From: Luscinia megarhynchos
Lineage: Eukaryota > Chordata > Aves > Passeriformes > Turdidae
Direction of reading: 5' to 3'
Assembly: GCA_034336665.1 (NCBI GenBank)
Contig: CM067566.1
Coordinates: 23,776,330 to 23,840,329 of the forward strand
DNA length: 64,000 nt
Shown here: piece after piece, positions 52,101 to 64,000 of the stretch
Position numbering within the stretch: position 1 is the stretch's first letter
How the letters are laid out: each line of letters opens with the position of its first letter
The notes under the pieces: model-generated
What the model was told of the DNA's origin: nothing
The model's input: the letters and a program-made list of their open reading frames with translations, nothing else
Database searches by the model: none
Program-made: the position numbers and the translations under genes

Positions 52101-55100
52101 TGTTTCAGCACTGCAGGCTGTGGGGATAAATATTCACAGTGCTGTGGAATTTATCATTGCCTGCACAGGGACAGTGAAACAAATCCATGACTTGGGCAGA
52201 AGCAATAAAGAAAAAAAATCATATTTAGCCCCTGTCAAGGAAAGTACTGCATGCTGCAGTACAGCAGGGCTTTTAATCTTCTCATTTTTTCCAGGACTGA
52301 ACCATTGTATTTCTTGACACATACTGTCTAAATACCAGTCTGTCAGGAAATTGCTGTTTCTTTCTGCTGCATGCTCTTTACTGGTGATCTAATCCCTTCT
52401 TTTCACCTGAAGTTGTCTCCATCTGAAATGGAATTATGCCATCTGCTGGGATACCAATGCAGAATTAAAAAATTACTTCCAAAAACGCAAAGCCACACAC
52501 ACAAAAAAAATATGGAGCATTCATTTACTCTTATAAATGCATTCAGGTTTGCTAAAGGTTTATGTTCTGCAAAGACCCACTCTCCTGGAAAAGGGATGCA
52601 AATAAAACAGGCACATAAGTCATTCTTTGTAAATATGTTAACTCACAGCATAACGTTTTTAAAATACCTGTATTTTCTTTTTCTACTTGAAGTATATGAT
52701 TGAATTCCAGCATCCATTTGCCATACAAACCTCCTTGATTTTTTTCAAATATGTGAACTTAAGACTATTTTTTCTGAAGAAAATATCTCCTGTTTAGTTT
52801 TCCCAGATATAATGAATCCAAACCAGCATGAGATTTATAGTAAAATTATTTTATTTGACACATTGGTTATGATCCTTTCCACAGAATAATGGGAGTGTTT
52901 TTGGAACTGACTTTTATAAAATATATGTGTAAAATATTTTTTTGTGAAACAGGAACTAACAGTTTATTTTTAGCTGATTTCCAGTGGCCATATATATTTA
53001 GCTGTTCTCCAAGTTTTGTTAAATACATTCTTCTAGTATTCACTTGATAGGAGGATATGAATGGCTTTGTGACAGCAAAACTATTATTTAATTATTGCAT
53101 TCAGTCACTTAGCCTTTTCCCACTTGCTTCCTTCATTTTGCAGTTTAACATGCCAGGAAATGCAGAGTTCAAATGCCTTTTGCACATCAACCTTCCCCAT
53201 TCTTTGCACAGCAAATCCAGAATTGCTGGTGCTGGTACTACACTGCAGAGTCAATGTTCCCAGTTTATGGGCAGATTTCCAGGCAGTTTTTTGTACCCTC
53301 TGCGTATGTGGTGCCAAGGGGCCCTGGCTGTGAGAGGAGTGGTGCAGGCTGGAGGAGTGTGAGCTGTGGGCAAAGGCAGGGCACACACAGGGCACCCACC
53401 CTGGAGAACATGAGCCTCTGATGGTGGAGTGTGTGAGTGCATTTGTGCTGCCTTGACAAGAGACCTTATGTGCCTAGCAAAATAGGAAACAGGGCATGCA
53501 ATTTATCTGTGCTGCAAATGTGTCCACAAGAGGGATGTTGCAGGGCCTGGATGATTTTTCTCAGTGTATAAGGAATGATGTGGAAGAGAGGCTGCTTCCC
53601 AAAACCTGCAGGTATTCTAGTAAAGCCAAATGCAGAACCATATATCTGTGTTCATTCCTTGATGAAGAATTACACTGTGGAGGTGGTAATGGTTTATATC
53701 CAAGATAGGTAGCAACAGACAGGTTTATTGACAAGAGACTTGGGGCAGTAGAAACTTAGTGGACCTTGTCCTAGTCCTACAGTTAATGGGAATTATATAC
53801 AGGAATTTAATATTTGAATTATGATGTTAATTTCTGGATATTCTCAAGGGATAATTGAGAAAATAATTTTATTAATTAAAAGGGTCTGGAAAAAATGTTG
53901 AGTGATTTAGCCAAGTCTGAGACATTTCCTTGCCAATAGAATATCTGACTACAACTCCTGGACTCCTCCAGCATGATAGAGGTTCAGAAAAATTAGTAGA
54001 CAAGGATTCAAAGGCTTCTGCTTTGAAATTTAAAAAAAATGGGTAAAAACCCTGAAAACTCACTTCTCACTGAAGATTATGCCCATTCTGCCTCATACTC
54101 CTGATATTACTGTCTGGAAGGACAGACTGTTTAAGGCTTCATATACCTTTCTGAGTAATTGTAGACTGAGCACAACCTAGGAAGAAAAAGAAAGGCATCA
54201 CTTTCTGGTCAGAAAGCAGCCATTGGACTTACTTAACAGCTGCTTTAATTACTCTATTAATTATGGACTCTGTGTGTTCAGGCTGAAAGATCCAGAATGA
54301 AGGTTAACCTCTACAGACTTTTATCTATATTTTACTTGGGGCATCCATTAATCAGAGAAGACAGAGTGGAACACTTAAAAACATTGATAGCCATTCTGAT
54401 GTTTGGGTTTTAATTTAAAAAACATAGATTTCTACTTTGGGAGGAACACAGCTACTGACTGAATGTCATCAGAAATATAAATCCTTTAAAATATAAATCT
54501 ATAACGGGAAACCTGTCAAACTTTTAATTACTGTGCTGTAAAAGCCAATTAGCATTATCATACATCATCTCAGTAACATGGGACAGAAGTGACAGAAGCT
54601 TTTCCCTATGGCAACAGAGGAGAGAGCTTTTCCTAAAAGGGGCAAATTGAGGCTTGTCTAGCTTAAGGAATTTGGAGTGCTGCAATCCATCATCAATAAA
54701 GTTGCAAATCCTTCATGTTTCTACTTCAGATGAGCACACAAACTTTGCTTTAAGCTGCTGCAGTGAATTCAGACCCTGAGCTAATACTCCACGGGCTGCC
54801 TTGGCCAGTGCTCACTGTTGTGCCAGTCACTCCCATTGCCTGCTCCCTGTGTGAAAGCAGGGAAAGAGGAGAGGACAGGAGTGAGAGGGGCCAGCAGAGT
54901 GCCAAAAGCTGCTCTGCTGGGGACACAGGCAGCCTAATGCATGTGCTGGAGCTGCTGCCCATAACCTGTAATGGATTTCACTAGAAGGGTCAGCACAATA
55001 AGGCTAGCTCATCAGTCCCCTATCATCTTCTGTGATTAATGAGCTACAACTAATTACCTTGTGTCATACTTCTTCTTTTAAATATCTCTTTGAAAGGATA

Positions 55101-56512
55101 ACACTGTAAGAGTAGTGTCCACTGGAAAAGTGGCTTTCCACATCCACTAAAATATTGATATTTTCCTTTTTAACTAAAATGAAAATTATCAAACACAGAG
55201 TCAGAAGTGCTTCTGTTTTGTACAAACCTAGAGCAAAGACTTTCTACAGGGAAAATAACCTTAGTAGGGTGTCATGAAAAGAACTTTTAAAGGTTTGGTT
55301 GCCTTTAGTTGGCTTTTGGGCTACACACTTGTAGCCTCAGTAGTCCCCAGGAAGATTCTGTGAATGGTTGGACACTTAGAGGCACACATGTATTCCCTGT
55401 GCTCACCAGCAGCTTTTCCTTGTATTTTCCAGAAAACAGGAGAGGTGCTGGTGAGGAGCTGGGGCTGACCATGGGCAGCTCAAACTAATGGCACATCTGA
55501 GATGTGTGCCAGCATCCCACTGCACCTCAGACCTGTGCCAGTGTCCCACCACACCTTCTAGTTAAGCAAACTCAAAGACAGAATTGAACAATCTGGATAT
55601 GCAGGGACCAGCAAACTGGCAGCACAGGTCATGAACTCACCATGTGGTGAAGATGTGGCCAGTTGCCCCTGGCAGAAAGTAAACCATGTGGATCTGTGCC
55701 TCAGTTTCCTCACCTTTTGTTGGTTTCTGGTTAAAAGTATTTGCAAGTATTTCACAATATTTAGTATTCAATGAAACTGGTTCCCTAAGTGAAGGATAGA
55801 CATTCAAATGTGGTGCTCTAATTAGAAGAGAAGGGAACAAAAAGTTCCATATGTTCCCTGACACTTCAATTTTGTCTGCAGATCTCTAAGCATTTACTTT
55901 CAGGAAGAAAAAAATTCCCAGCAGCTTCAGAAGAACTTTGGTTCAGGACACAGCAACCCTAAGAGGCCAAATGTAGTCAGACTAAGTTATTACTTACTGT
56001 TGTGTCTGACTTTATTGTTGTTAGAGTATTTACATTACTCTTTTTCTCCTTGTGTTATACATTAGGCACATTATGTCTTAGTTCAGTACTCAGCTGCCAG
56101 AATATTTGAAATACAATCTCCTCATTTTGCTGCATTCTCTGATGTGTTGCATATTTATGAAATGGTACTTTTTTGACATGATAACTAGAAATATTTCTTA
56201 TTCTGTCAGGAAACATGCCCTGTAAAATAAAGGGAACACAATCAGAATTTCCAAGCTGTGTCACCATTTACAGAAAAGGCAATGTGATATGTCACCTGCT
56301 AACCAACTTTAGGCATTACTATTAGACTTGTGACTAGATTCTCCTGTCCTTCTAGCTTTACTAAAGTTGACCTAATTGCAATATAATTAATGTGAGTCAA
56401 ATTTGTCCTCAGACTATTTAAAATTTCAGGACCAAATCCTCTAATCATCTCTGTTTTATTTTTTTTTAAATGGTAACATGGCTGACATGTTTCATCTTCT
56501 TTTTCCTAATAG
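49162..56512 (+). other. GRXCR1: GRXCR1 intron 2
   Basis: A 7.35 kb phase-0 intron from GTAAGT to TTCCTAATAG. GC-richer patches occur at 51080-51370, 53200-53440, 54750-54960 and 55400-55560; none shows coding similarity. TTCCCTATGGCAAC at 54602-54615 retains one strong X-box half-site only. An 89-codon reading frame at 52048-52317 is unrecognised and probably chance. Confidence 0.85.
51796..51833. repeat. Pyrimidine / poly(T) tract in intron 2
   Basis: CTTTCTCCTCTTTCTTTC followed by a run of T. It resembles a splice-acceptor polypyrimidine tract, but the downstream sequence has no AG followed by coding similarity. Confidence 0.75.
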
Positions 56513-56578
56513 GGTGCTGAGAAAATTTTACTAATGAATGAATCTGGGGAACTGCAGGATCTCTTAACCAAAATTGAG
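56513..56578 (+). CDS. GRXCR1: GRXCR1 coding exon 3 (residues 226-247)
   Basis: A 66-base exon lies between the acceptor TTTTTCCTAATAG and the donor GTAATT. It starts with Gly226, completing the LGG glycine pair with exon 2, and encodes AEKILLMNESGELQDLLTKIE, the final helix of the glutaredoxin-like fold. Both ends are phase 0 and the peptide joins exon 2 and exon 4 without change of frame. It is too short to stand out as an open reading frame and was found by looking for the continuation of the domain. The donor GTAATT is a weaker match to the consensus than those of exons 1 and 2, so skipping of this in-frame exon is conceivable, but nothing in the sequence shows that it happens. Confidence 0.95.
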
Positions 56579-58577
56579 GTAATTGTATTTCTGCAAAGAA
56601 ATATAGGGAATATACATTTACTACTTGTAATGGAGTAGATTTTCTTTTTTACCATTTCCTTTTCTTCTACTATAAACTGATGATCCTAAATGCTTTTTTT
56701 GTTTTACTCTTTTTACACCCTCTTTTGGGGTGAAGGCCCTAAAATATTATTACCTAGCCTAATATGTGTCCTAATCTTGAGACAAAAAGTGCATACACAA
56801 GACAAACAATGTCAGACTACAGGAAGCTGATAACTGCTCACTGCATACAATCACTGCTTATTTGCCTTTTGATGTTTTCTTGGTGTGTTTGGCTGGTTTA
56901 GTTTTGTCTTTCCCTCCTTTTTTTTTCCTCAAAAATGGGTTTACTGTAATTGCAAGGGGCAGTCTGTTTTCTTCGTTGCTGGAGATGTAGAAAGTGGTTC
57001 CACAAACTGCCTTCTGTTCAAGGAGGAAATGGCCATTGTTCAAGAAACTGAACTAAAGTGATTTTGCTTTGTTTTCGAAACTTTTGTTAGTTCACTTAAC
57101 TACATCTGTATATTTATATATTTATATATTTATATATTTATATGCTTAAAAAAGCAATAATGAACATACAGATAAAAATATTCTCTTAAAATTTTGAGAT
57201 TATTTGCAATAATGCTCAATGAAATAAACAATAATCAAAATTATGAAAGATGAGAGCACACCTGAGATAAAAAAACCCGCTAATTTTATGTAAAATATTT
57301 CCAATCTTTGTCCCTGGATGAGTTGATGGTAATAGGAGCTGTTTGCCTTGTGAAGAAGAACAAGTTTATGAGCTACACAACAAAAAGAAAAAAATTCCTT
57401 GTTTACATGTTTGTCTGAGTTTTCAATAGATGAATGCCATTATTAATGGTTTGTAGAAATATTTTCAATTTTTCTTGATGGTGCTCCAGGTATTACATTT
57501 TCTCTGGGTATTTTACTCTGGTAATAATATGTCACTAATTTTTAGTGGTACATAATTCCTCAGACTGACAGTAGCAGGAATTGCATGGATTTTTGTTCTT
57601 TCTTTGTGAATAAACCTGCAAAGTCCTTATTCAGCAGTGCAATGCTTAAACATGTGGTAAGTACCTGAAGTGTCATACCTTTCCTTTCTCTGATTTGAAC
57701 TTCAAGGAAATCATTAAATAAACTAGCCACATTTTCACTATCTTAAAAATATCTTTCAAATCTCTTCTTCTATGCTCCACTGTCTTTAATACAATAAAAA
57801 AATAGAATAAATTTATTGTTTTACTTGGGATTTGGGACAATTGAGAGGCCTCAAGCCTTCCTTGCAGCAATTTTCTCTGGGTAGAACTGTTGGACATTGA
57901 TGATCTGTCTTCTTTACACTTAAAGCTTCAGCATTCTACACTCCTACATTTGAATACGGCACTTGCTTCCTTGAGTGCTACTTGTCAGAAGCTATGAATT
58001 GCTTTTTGATGTCATCAGCTTGAACTGCAATAATATAGTATGTTCAGTATGGGCATGCAAATGTTGAAAGTCATAATATCTTAACATAGAACATAAAAAA
58101 AATAACATCAGCATAAACTGCCTGGAGTTTGGATTAAATCATCGCAACACCTCCTTGATTTAATCTAGACCTAAACAATATCCAAGTGATGTATGCAAGC
58201 TAAGTATAAATGCAGGCTACTGAGGTATAAGGTGACCAATGAACCTGCAGTGAGCCTCCCTGATGATGCTGGAGTCAGTGAGTCTGGGGATTCTCTGAAT
58301 CCTTCAGGGAGGAATCAAGGTGCAGGGATTGAATTAAAGCCTTTGGATGGATTGAAGTACATTAAGCCGCTCACACATAAGGTGAACGTTTAAGTACAAG
58401 TAAGTTAGTAAGTTTTAGTAGGAGCTCTAGTGCTTTCAGTAAGTAAAAGGTCTGGATTCCAGATATCAGCATGTTTTCAACCTTCACTAGAAGTTGAGCT
58501 ATACTGTGGAACCCAGACCTTTTACTTGTGGTGGTTGATGAGGTAACATTTTTGTCCCTCTTTCATTCTTTGAGCAG
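56579..58577 (+). other. GRXCR1: GRXCR1 intron 3
   Basis: A 2.0 kb phase-0 AT-rich intron from GTAATT to TTTGAGCAG. Apart from the TATATTTA repeat nothing notable is seen. Confidence 0.88.
57109..57143. repeat. (TATATTTA)4 tandem repeat
   Basis: Four head-to-tail copies of TATATTTA followed by TATG in intron 3. Confidence 0.9.
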
Positions 58578-58757
58578 AGAGTCCAGCACCCTCAGGAGTG
58601 CCTCTGTTGCGGGGGCTTTGGTTTCCTGCCGTGCTCAGCGTGCCATGGGAGCAAGATGTCCGTGCTCCGGAACTGCTTTACGGACTCCTTCAAAGCCCTC
58701 AAGTGCACCGCCTGCAACGAGAACGGGCTGCAGCGCTGCAGGAGCTGCGCCGGCTGA
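58578..58757 (+). CDS. GRXCR1: GRXCR1 coding exon 4, cysteine-rich C-terminus (residues 248-306) and stop
   Basis: The exon begins AGAGTCCAGCAC (RVQH) after the acceptor TTGAGCAG and ends with TGA at 58755-58757. It encodes the family's cysteine-rich tail with four CxxC pairs: 255-258 (CLCC), 266-269 (CSAC), 290-293 (CTAC) and 301-304 (CRSC). The first pair is followed by GGFGF, and the spacing resembles the zinc-binding CxxCxGxG arrangement of DnaJ-type cysteine-rich domains, so metal binding is a reasonable inference. Cys257 is an additional cysteine inside the first pair, and Cys280 lies between pairs two and three. The exon is GC- and CpG-rich compared with intron 3. Other frames across it are also open but encode nothing recognisable. 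Confidence 0.96.
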   Translation, partial: RVQHPQECLCCGGFGFLPCSACHGSKMSVLRNCFTDSFKALKCTACNENGLQRCRSCAG

Positions 58758-58875
58758 ACGCGCACCTCCGCCCGCTCGGCAGCCTCTGATGGTACTGCGC
58801 CAGCTCGGAATAGGCTTTTTTAATTATTCCGTTTATTCAAAACAGTCAATAAAAATCCATTTGTTGTATACTTCT
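58758..58875 (+). terminator. GRXCR1: GRXCR1 3' UTR and poly(A) signal
   Basis: A canonical AATAAA lies at 58848-58853, only 91 bases after the stop, followed by a T/G-rich stretch (TTTGTTGTATAC) suited to cleavage and polyadenylation. The first 50 bases after the stop are GC-rich like the exon, then the sequence becomes AT-rich. A second AATAAA at 59114-59119 could serve as an alternative site. Which one is used cannot be told from genomic sequence. Confidence 0.6.
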
Positions 58876-59798
58876 GGCTTGAGCATTTGAGCTTTTTAAT
58901 CTTCGGTTGTCGAATGTATCGTGAACGCTAAAATGCGTCTTTCTAGTTTCCTTAGAGAGAAATTTGTACTCTGGAAATCTTATATGAATTCTTTCTTTTC
59001 CTATATGGGATCATCAGCAAACATATGTGGTTTTGAGTACTGCATTCAAAATTACAGCAAAATTAAGCTTAAGCTTCAGATTATTGAGCAGCACTGTTTT
59101 CAAAATCAGTGAGAATAAAGATTTGGTAATGTGGACTAGCCCAAGAATGTTCCACACAGCACTTCCCTAAAAAGCCACTAGGGCTGAATTCTGTCCTGAA
59201 TTCTATGTGGCAACAGAAGAACAGAAACATTTCTTGAAAGTCCTATGAATCAGTTTTCTGTTTTAGTACAGCTTTATCTTTGTTACAAAATTGATGTTGT
59301 TCGGCAAAGTTGTATAAACATTTAATATAGTAGATGTTCATAACTGTGGTAGAATCTCAGAGCTATATGATCCTTTATGTCACAGTAGATCTTATAATTC
59401 AGCGAGGACGCCTGACTGCTTTATAAATTGCATATAGAGTAATTGAGAATGAGATTTCGGCTTTTTCAGCTTTGTAATAGTTGTGACTAGCCTGATGTGA
59501 TTGTTTCAGGGCATCTGTTCCCCAGGAATGCCCAGATCTATGGCCAGAGAACTTTGGTGGGCTTCCCCAATACAAGCACAAGAGAATTAGTCAGAGATTA
59601 GTCTCAATGGACTGTGGGCTCTCCACACTGACTATATTCCAGTTTGGAAGTGCATTACCATTCATGCACTTCCACAGAATACTTTTGAACAGGGTAACTT
59701 TAGTGAGCCATCACTAACTACTTGGTTTGACATTGCACATCTGCTTCGTGTTCCTGCTGTCAGTCTGTGCTAGCACAAGTAGTAGAAAGGTAGCAGAA

Positions 59799-59821
59799 AA
59801 TTTCAGCACCTTGCTGAAATT
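59799..59821. repeat. Perfect 10-base inverted repeat with 3-base loop
   Basis: AATTTCAGCA at 59799-59808 and its exact reverse complement TGCTGAAATT at 59812-59821 are separated by CCT. It lies about 1 kb after the GRXCR1 stop. No promoter, poly(A) signal or longer hairpin extends it. Confidence 0.8.
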
Positions 59822-61451
59822 GGTGTTGGCTAGAAAAGTCTTCCCTGGTAGTCATTTCACCCAACCCAAACTGCATTAGCAGGTGTTGAACCCTGTTATT
59901 TATGCTTCTTGCCTCATTCTTTGTAAAGTTGTGCTGAATGGGGTTTAGGTAAGTATGGTTTGCTTTACTAGACGTTGTTTACTCTGGTTGGGCACCACAT
60001 TTCTCTTTCCTCTTTCCTATATAACCTTCATTAATTTCTCTATGATGAAAAACTCAGGTATTCTTTCAGTGTTTTGGGCACAGCACAGCTGTGGTATAAA
60101 GCATGACAACCACAGCTGCACAAAACATGGCTTGCAAAAAAAACTCCTCTGAAAACCTTTGTTTTTCTGATGACTTATTCTCCTCACCTGAATAATCAGA
60201 CAACCATCTTTTCCCCACCTCCCTTCCACTTGCTGTGTCTAGGGGTGGTAGCTGGTGCTGAAGATTTGGACAAGTTGAGCTTACTTATTCTTTCAACATT
60301 TGAATCTAAGGGACTTATGCATATTCTATTACATATTGAATGTGCAGGCTTGAAAGTGCTTGTACAATCCTACTGCTCCTGCAGATTCTACCTTAGGGCT
60401 CAGAGGAAGCATCTGGATCTTTGGCATAACATGAGAGAAATTAAATTTTATACAAAGGCCATCCATAATGCTTAGCAGCACCCCAGCTATAAAACTCTGA
60501 ATTGCAGATGTGCTTGCTTTTTTACTGCATGAGTAAGAAGAAAAGAAAGAAAATACATTACCCTTATTTTATTTAATAGTTTTGTGCCTTCTATTTCTGG
60601 CTAGTATTGCAGCCCAGACTAGTATGATACAGAATGAAAGGCAGCATAAATCAGAATACTGATGATTAGAAAGTCATCATGTCCAAAGCATGAAAACAAA
60701 CTTTTTTAATTTTTAACTTGCTATGGATCTAAAGAGTAAGAATATTCACAGTAGTGAATACTGAACTCAAGATGATATACTCAAATTCATCCTTGAGGGA
60801 AATTACTAGTGAAGAAAATGCCAGTGCTTTTGTTATGCTGTAGTTCCACAGTCTTCACCCCTGAGAAGATACATTGCTTGATGAGATGTTCCATACCACC
60901 ATTCACCCACTGAAGTGCCATTTCACCGAATTACTCTTTGTGACAAATTATGTTAAACATTTTCAGTTTCACTGAAAAGAAAATTCCTTCATTAACCTGG
61001 AAGAAAGATTTGAAGCTGGTTTTCCTGCCATTCAGACAAACAGAAAATGACTTCTCTTCAGGGTGAAACAAATGCACTAAATCCTGTTTCTTTCTTGATT
61101 TATCTCCAGGAGCTGTGAAAGAAACCTAGAGAGGCTATCCTAGGCAAGGCTCTAACCCTTCAGAGGCACTTAATGCCAGTGAGCAAAGATAAGGCAAAAC
61201 CTCCTTATTTTTCTTTTTAGAAGGAAAAATGATGAAAGCAAAAGGTCAAGTTTAGCAGGATCTTTTTTTTCTTTCCCAAGGATCTTTATGGGAGGCACAG
61301 GACACCTAATGCTGACAAACAAAGCATTCTTCAGGCACTGCATATTTGCAGTGTACTAGAAAAAGATCTTTTCTATCCTCTCTCATCAACTGAATTATTA
61401 GCTTTTTCTCTCCAGCTATATTTTTCTTGTAGCAGCCTGTGTGAAGAACAA

Positions 61452-61493
61452 AACTTTTTTTTTCTTTTCTTTTTATTTTTTTTTTTTTTTTAG
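61452..61493. repeat. T-rich tract
   Basis: T runs broken by single C and A bases, followed by TAGGAG, in the 3' flank. No exon is recognisable after it. Confidence 0.8.
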
Positions 61494-64000
61494 GAGCTAT
61501 TTTTACTCTATTGTTTACAATCTCTGCTACAGTTTTGGGTCTGGCTTCTCAGTTCTCCCCAGCCATCCTAGAAATACTAAGTGTGACAGAATGACAGCAT
61601 TACAAAGGCAAGCCCAGGAGCCAGTTGAGGGATAGGATGGTTTCCAGTATAAGAGATGCATCAGGCAGCCAGCAATATAGCAATACAGCTTTTAAGTCAG
61701 TCTGAAGTAAAATGAGGTCTGGAGCTCTGTTCTGATTTACACCAGTAGTGCATCTTTATTTTCAAGGAGTTAGCAGCTATGACAAATAAAGCTCATCCAG
61801 CTGCGTCTTTTTACAGGAAATTTTCTATTTCTAAATGCATCAAGCTCTTCTTCTCTTGTTTCTGCCCTCATGACAAGGCTGAAGTAAGGATCCAAGTAAA
61901 TGTCCTCTGTCTGACAGCTCAGCATATTGACATATATGAGAGCTAGTATCAGAGAGAAAGCCTAATCCTTAGGCTGTTTCTTTGCAAAAGTCTTTATGAG
62001 CTTAAGAAAGAGAATGGTTTAGAGTCTTCAGCTTGCAGCACTCTTTCCAGTGGACTACATATCTGAGCATAAGACTATTCTTTAACCCCATAGAGAATTT
62101 TGTTGTCACAGAGCAGAGGGTAAGAAAATTTCTTGCTCTAATTAGTGAGGACCACATAAAGCAGGGTGTTAATCCTCTTCCTCTTCCTGTTTTTTTTTTT
62201 TTTCCTTTGTAATGGCTTATTTCAGAGCTATTTTCTTCTCACTTGCACTAAAAGACTAAGGATTGTGAATTTTATTTAATACTTCACTATATAATAAACA
62301 TACTTGGGTTTTTTCTGTTGGGGAGTAGTTTGCTCTTTTAACCTACCAATGGGCATTAACTTTCTGAGTAAAAAATCTGGACATTTTCAGTAAGAAATAG
62401 TGCATCTGGGACTTGATTTCCATTCAAACTCTTTGTTTCCATGGCATATTCTTGCTAAAGAAAACAGATAGGCTGTCCTATGTGACAACAGCAGACTGTA
62501 GTAAAATATTTTATATAAATTTGGAATGGTGAGAGTTTCTGCAGGCAGCGCTGCAAAAAAAAAAAGCTTGGCCTTTTATTTAAAGCTAAAAGCTACATCA
62601 GACATAGATCTTACTGACCTCCATACTTAATTCTGAGTTTTCTGACCTCAGGCATGGTCCTGTCAATCAATGTGAACCATCCTACTGATTTAGTTTCCTG
62701 GTCAGTTGGATCTAGCCTATCTTCCTTTTACTAGTGAAGTGCTGTGAAATATGGAATTATGCAATCAGCTCTACACTGTGTATGGTAAAAATACCTCTTT
62801 AATAGTAAGAATGTGGTGTGTCCTAAAGCCCTCCAAGCTGTTCACTCACTCTGTGATTTACTTCTCCTGTACCTGTGAACTCATAATAATGAATGAAAAG
62901 GATCTGATAGGTCTTGAAATAAGACAAGTTAATTCAGCTGTAAGTTAACATGCATTGTTAGAAAACTTGCTGCTTTTGACTTTAGTGTCCTGTGAAAAAA
63001 GTTACAAGAATTTCTTGAGAATTTTGGAGTTTCATTAATGAAAATAAGGAATGAATCTCACTTGAGTTTCACAATTTTCATGAGTGAATACCTAATGGAA
63101 GACACTTCAGGTACTGTTCATAGCTATTGCCATTGTATAATTGCATTAAAATGAATTTTATTCTTTTAGCTTGAGATACATTATTTTACCACAAAAGCAT
63201 TCAACAGGAAGTGTTTATGCCCTAAATAATTCAGTAAGGAGAAAAATTAAGGTTGCTTAGCTTACTTTAAATAATTTAGAGATGATAGTAAAGGACATTG
63301 TAATCCAACAATAACTTGAAAAGTAAAAGTTATTAGAACGAAATCTTTATGTTTAATCCAATTTCTCTTTTCTTCTAGAATTAATTTGCTTAGGAATAGT
63401 GAATCAGGAAATAATTTCTTTAGAAGGAAATTACTGTGAAAAAACACTTGCAGTTTAAGCTTCTAGCTTATCAACTCCACTTTGAAAAATTAGTTTCAAA
63501 TGAGTCAAAAGATTTATGAAAACCAATAAGTTTTCCATTCAAGAAAAACCAAAATGCAATAAGACATATACTGCCATTCTCTCTTTGAGGTCTTATATTT
63601 TTGCTACTGATGGAAAAATCACCCTATTGAAAACAAAGGTTTATTTAAAAGACAGAATAATCAGAAATTTATTTCAACAAAAATAAATTTCTTTTAGTGG
63701 CCTGGAATTTTATATAAAAGAAATATGCTGCAGGGTAATGCTCTTTGGCAGCTGACAGAGTTGTATTTTGATCTGGACAAAAAGCCTGTTGTGACAAGAT
63801 AAAACAAGCAATAGTTATATGACCAATCAGAGGAGTTGACTACAAGTTGCTATTTTCATTATTGATTGTGGTCTGTTCAAAGTAGGCAAATAATGATCAA
63901 TAAAAATTAATCAAACATCACCACATAAATGTGAGCATTCATCAGCTTACCACTTAGAAGTGGCTATTTTGCTTTATGAATATTTAATCCAGTGAGTGCG

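Larger units (their letters stand above)
20948..58757 (+). other. GRXCR1: GRXCR1 gene, coding span of four exons
   Basis: The four coding exons join in one frame to give 306 residues: 145 from exon 1, 80 from exon 2, 22 from exon 3 and 59 from exon 4, then TGA. Introns are 27,539, 7,351 and 1,999 bases, each phase 0 with GT/AG ends. The product is recognised as glutaredoxin and cysteine-rich domain containing 1. Mammalian family members are about 290 residues, so this model is slightly longer, the excess lying at the N-terminus. In mammals the protein sits along stereocilia of cochlear and vestibular hair cells and affects actin bundle dimensions; human mutations cause recessive deafness (DFNB25) and mouse mutations give the pirouette phenotype. 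No frameshift, internal stop or broken splice site is visible, so the gene looks intact. No other gene is recognised in the window. Splice joins come from reading alone; there is no transcript evidence here. Confidence 0.95.
58876..64000. other. 3' flanking DNA without recognisable genes
   Basis: AT-rich sequence with T-rich tracts (61452, 62191) and the inverted repeat at 59799. No CR1, exon or RNA gene is recognised. Confidence 0.7.

Noticed and set aside
52048..52317. 89-codon frame in intron 2 with a fairly ordinary amino-acid composition
   Set aside because: No family recognised, no suitable splice sites identified, and it lies inside an intron of an intact gene.
58528..58890. Alternative open frames across exon 4
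   Set aside because: Out of frame with the conserved CxxC-containing peptide and without recognisable content.
1..64000. CRISPR arrays, prokaryotic operons, phage or defence systems
   Set aside because: The exon-intron gene, CR1 retroposons and base composition show vertebrate nuclear DNA; no regularly spaced repeats with unique spacers or prokaryotic gene clusters are present.

Overview
The window is vertebrate nuclear DNA, most likely from a bird. The strands are AT-rich with long gene-free stretches, the one recognisable gene has vertebrate-style exons and introns, and several degraded CR1 LINE 3' ends (the typical avian retroposon, ending in ATTCTATGATTCTATGA-like tails) are scattered through it. 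A passerine is plausible but I cannot prove the species. There is no prokaryotic feature, operon, CRISPR array or mobile bacterial element.

The only protein-coding gene I can support is a complete GRXCR1 (glutaredoxin and cysteine-rich domain containing 1) on the + strand. It has four coding exons: 20948-21382, 48922-49161, 56513-56578 and 58578-58757. All three introns are phase 0, all splice sites are GT/AG, and the spliced frame encodes 306 residues followed by TGA. The protein has a variable acidic N-terminal half, a glutaredoxin-fold domain without a visible CPYC active site, and a C-terminal zinc-finger-like region with four CxxC pairs. In mammals the family acts in the stereocilia of inner-ear hair cells; loss causes deafness and balance defects.

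Layout: 1-20.0 kb is 5' flank with one antisense CR1, simple repeats and no recognisable gene. At 20.0-20.65 kb there is a CR1 scrap followed by a C/T-rich block with a TATA box and an ATTAAA signal, possibly a solo LTR. At 20.8-21.35 kb lies a CpG-rich promoter/first exon. Intron 1 (27.5 kb) holds a GC-rich island with two RFX X-box motifs (24.98-25.05 kb), two very long polypyrimidine microsatellites (27.74-28.40 and 35.79-36.11 kb) and four CR1 fragments. Intron 2 (7.35 kb) and intron 3 (2.0 kb) are plain. After the last exon a poly(A) signal follows 91 bases past the stop, and 58.9-64 kb is gene-free 3' flank.

The most interesting inference is regulatory: a perfect palindromic X-box plus a one-mismatch X-box 57 bases apart inside the intron-1 GC island, and an imperfect X-box about 130 bases upstream of the start codon, in a gene that is specific to hair cells, where RFX factors are known regulators. 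This is a hypothesis from motif reading only.
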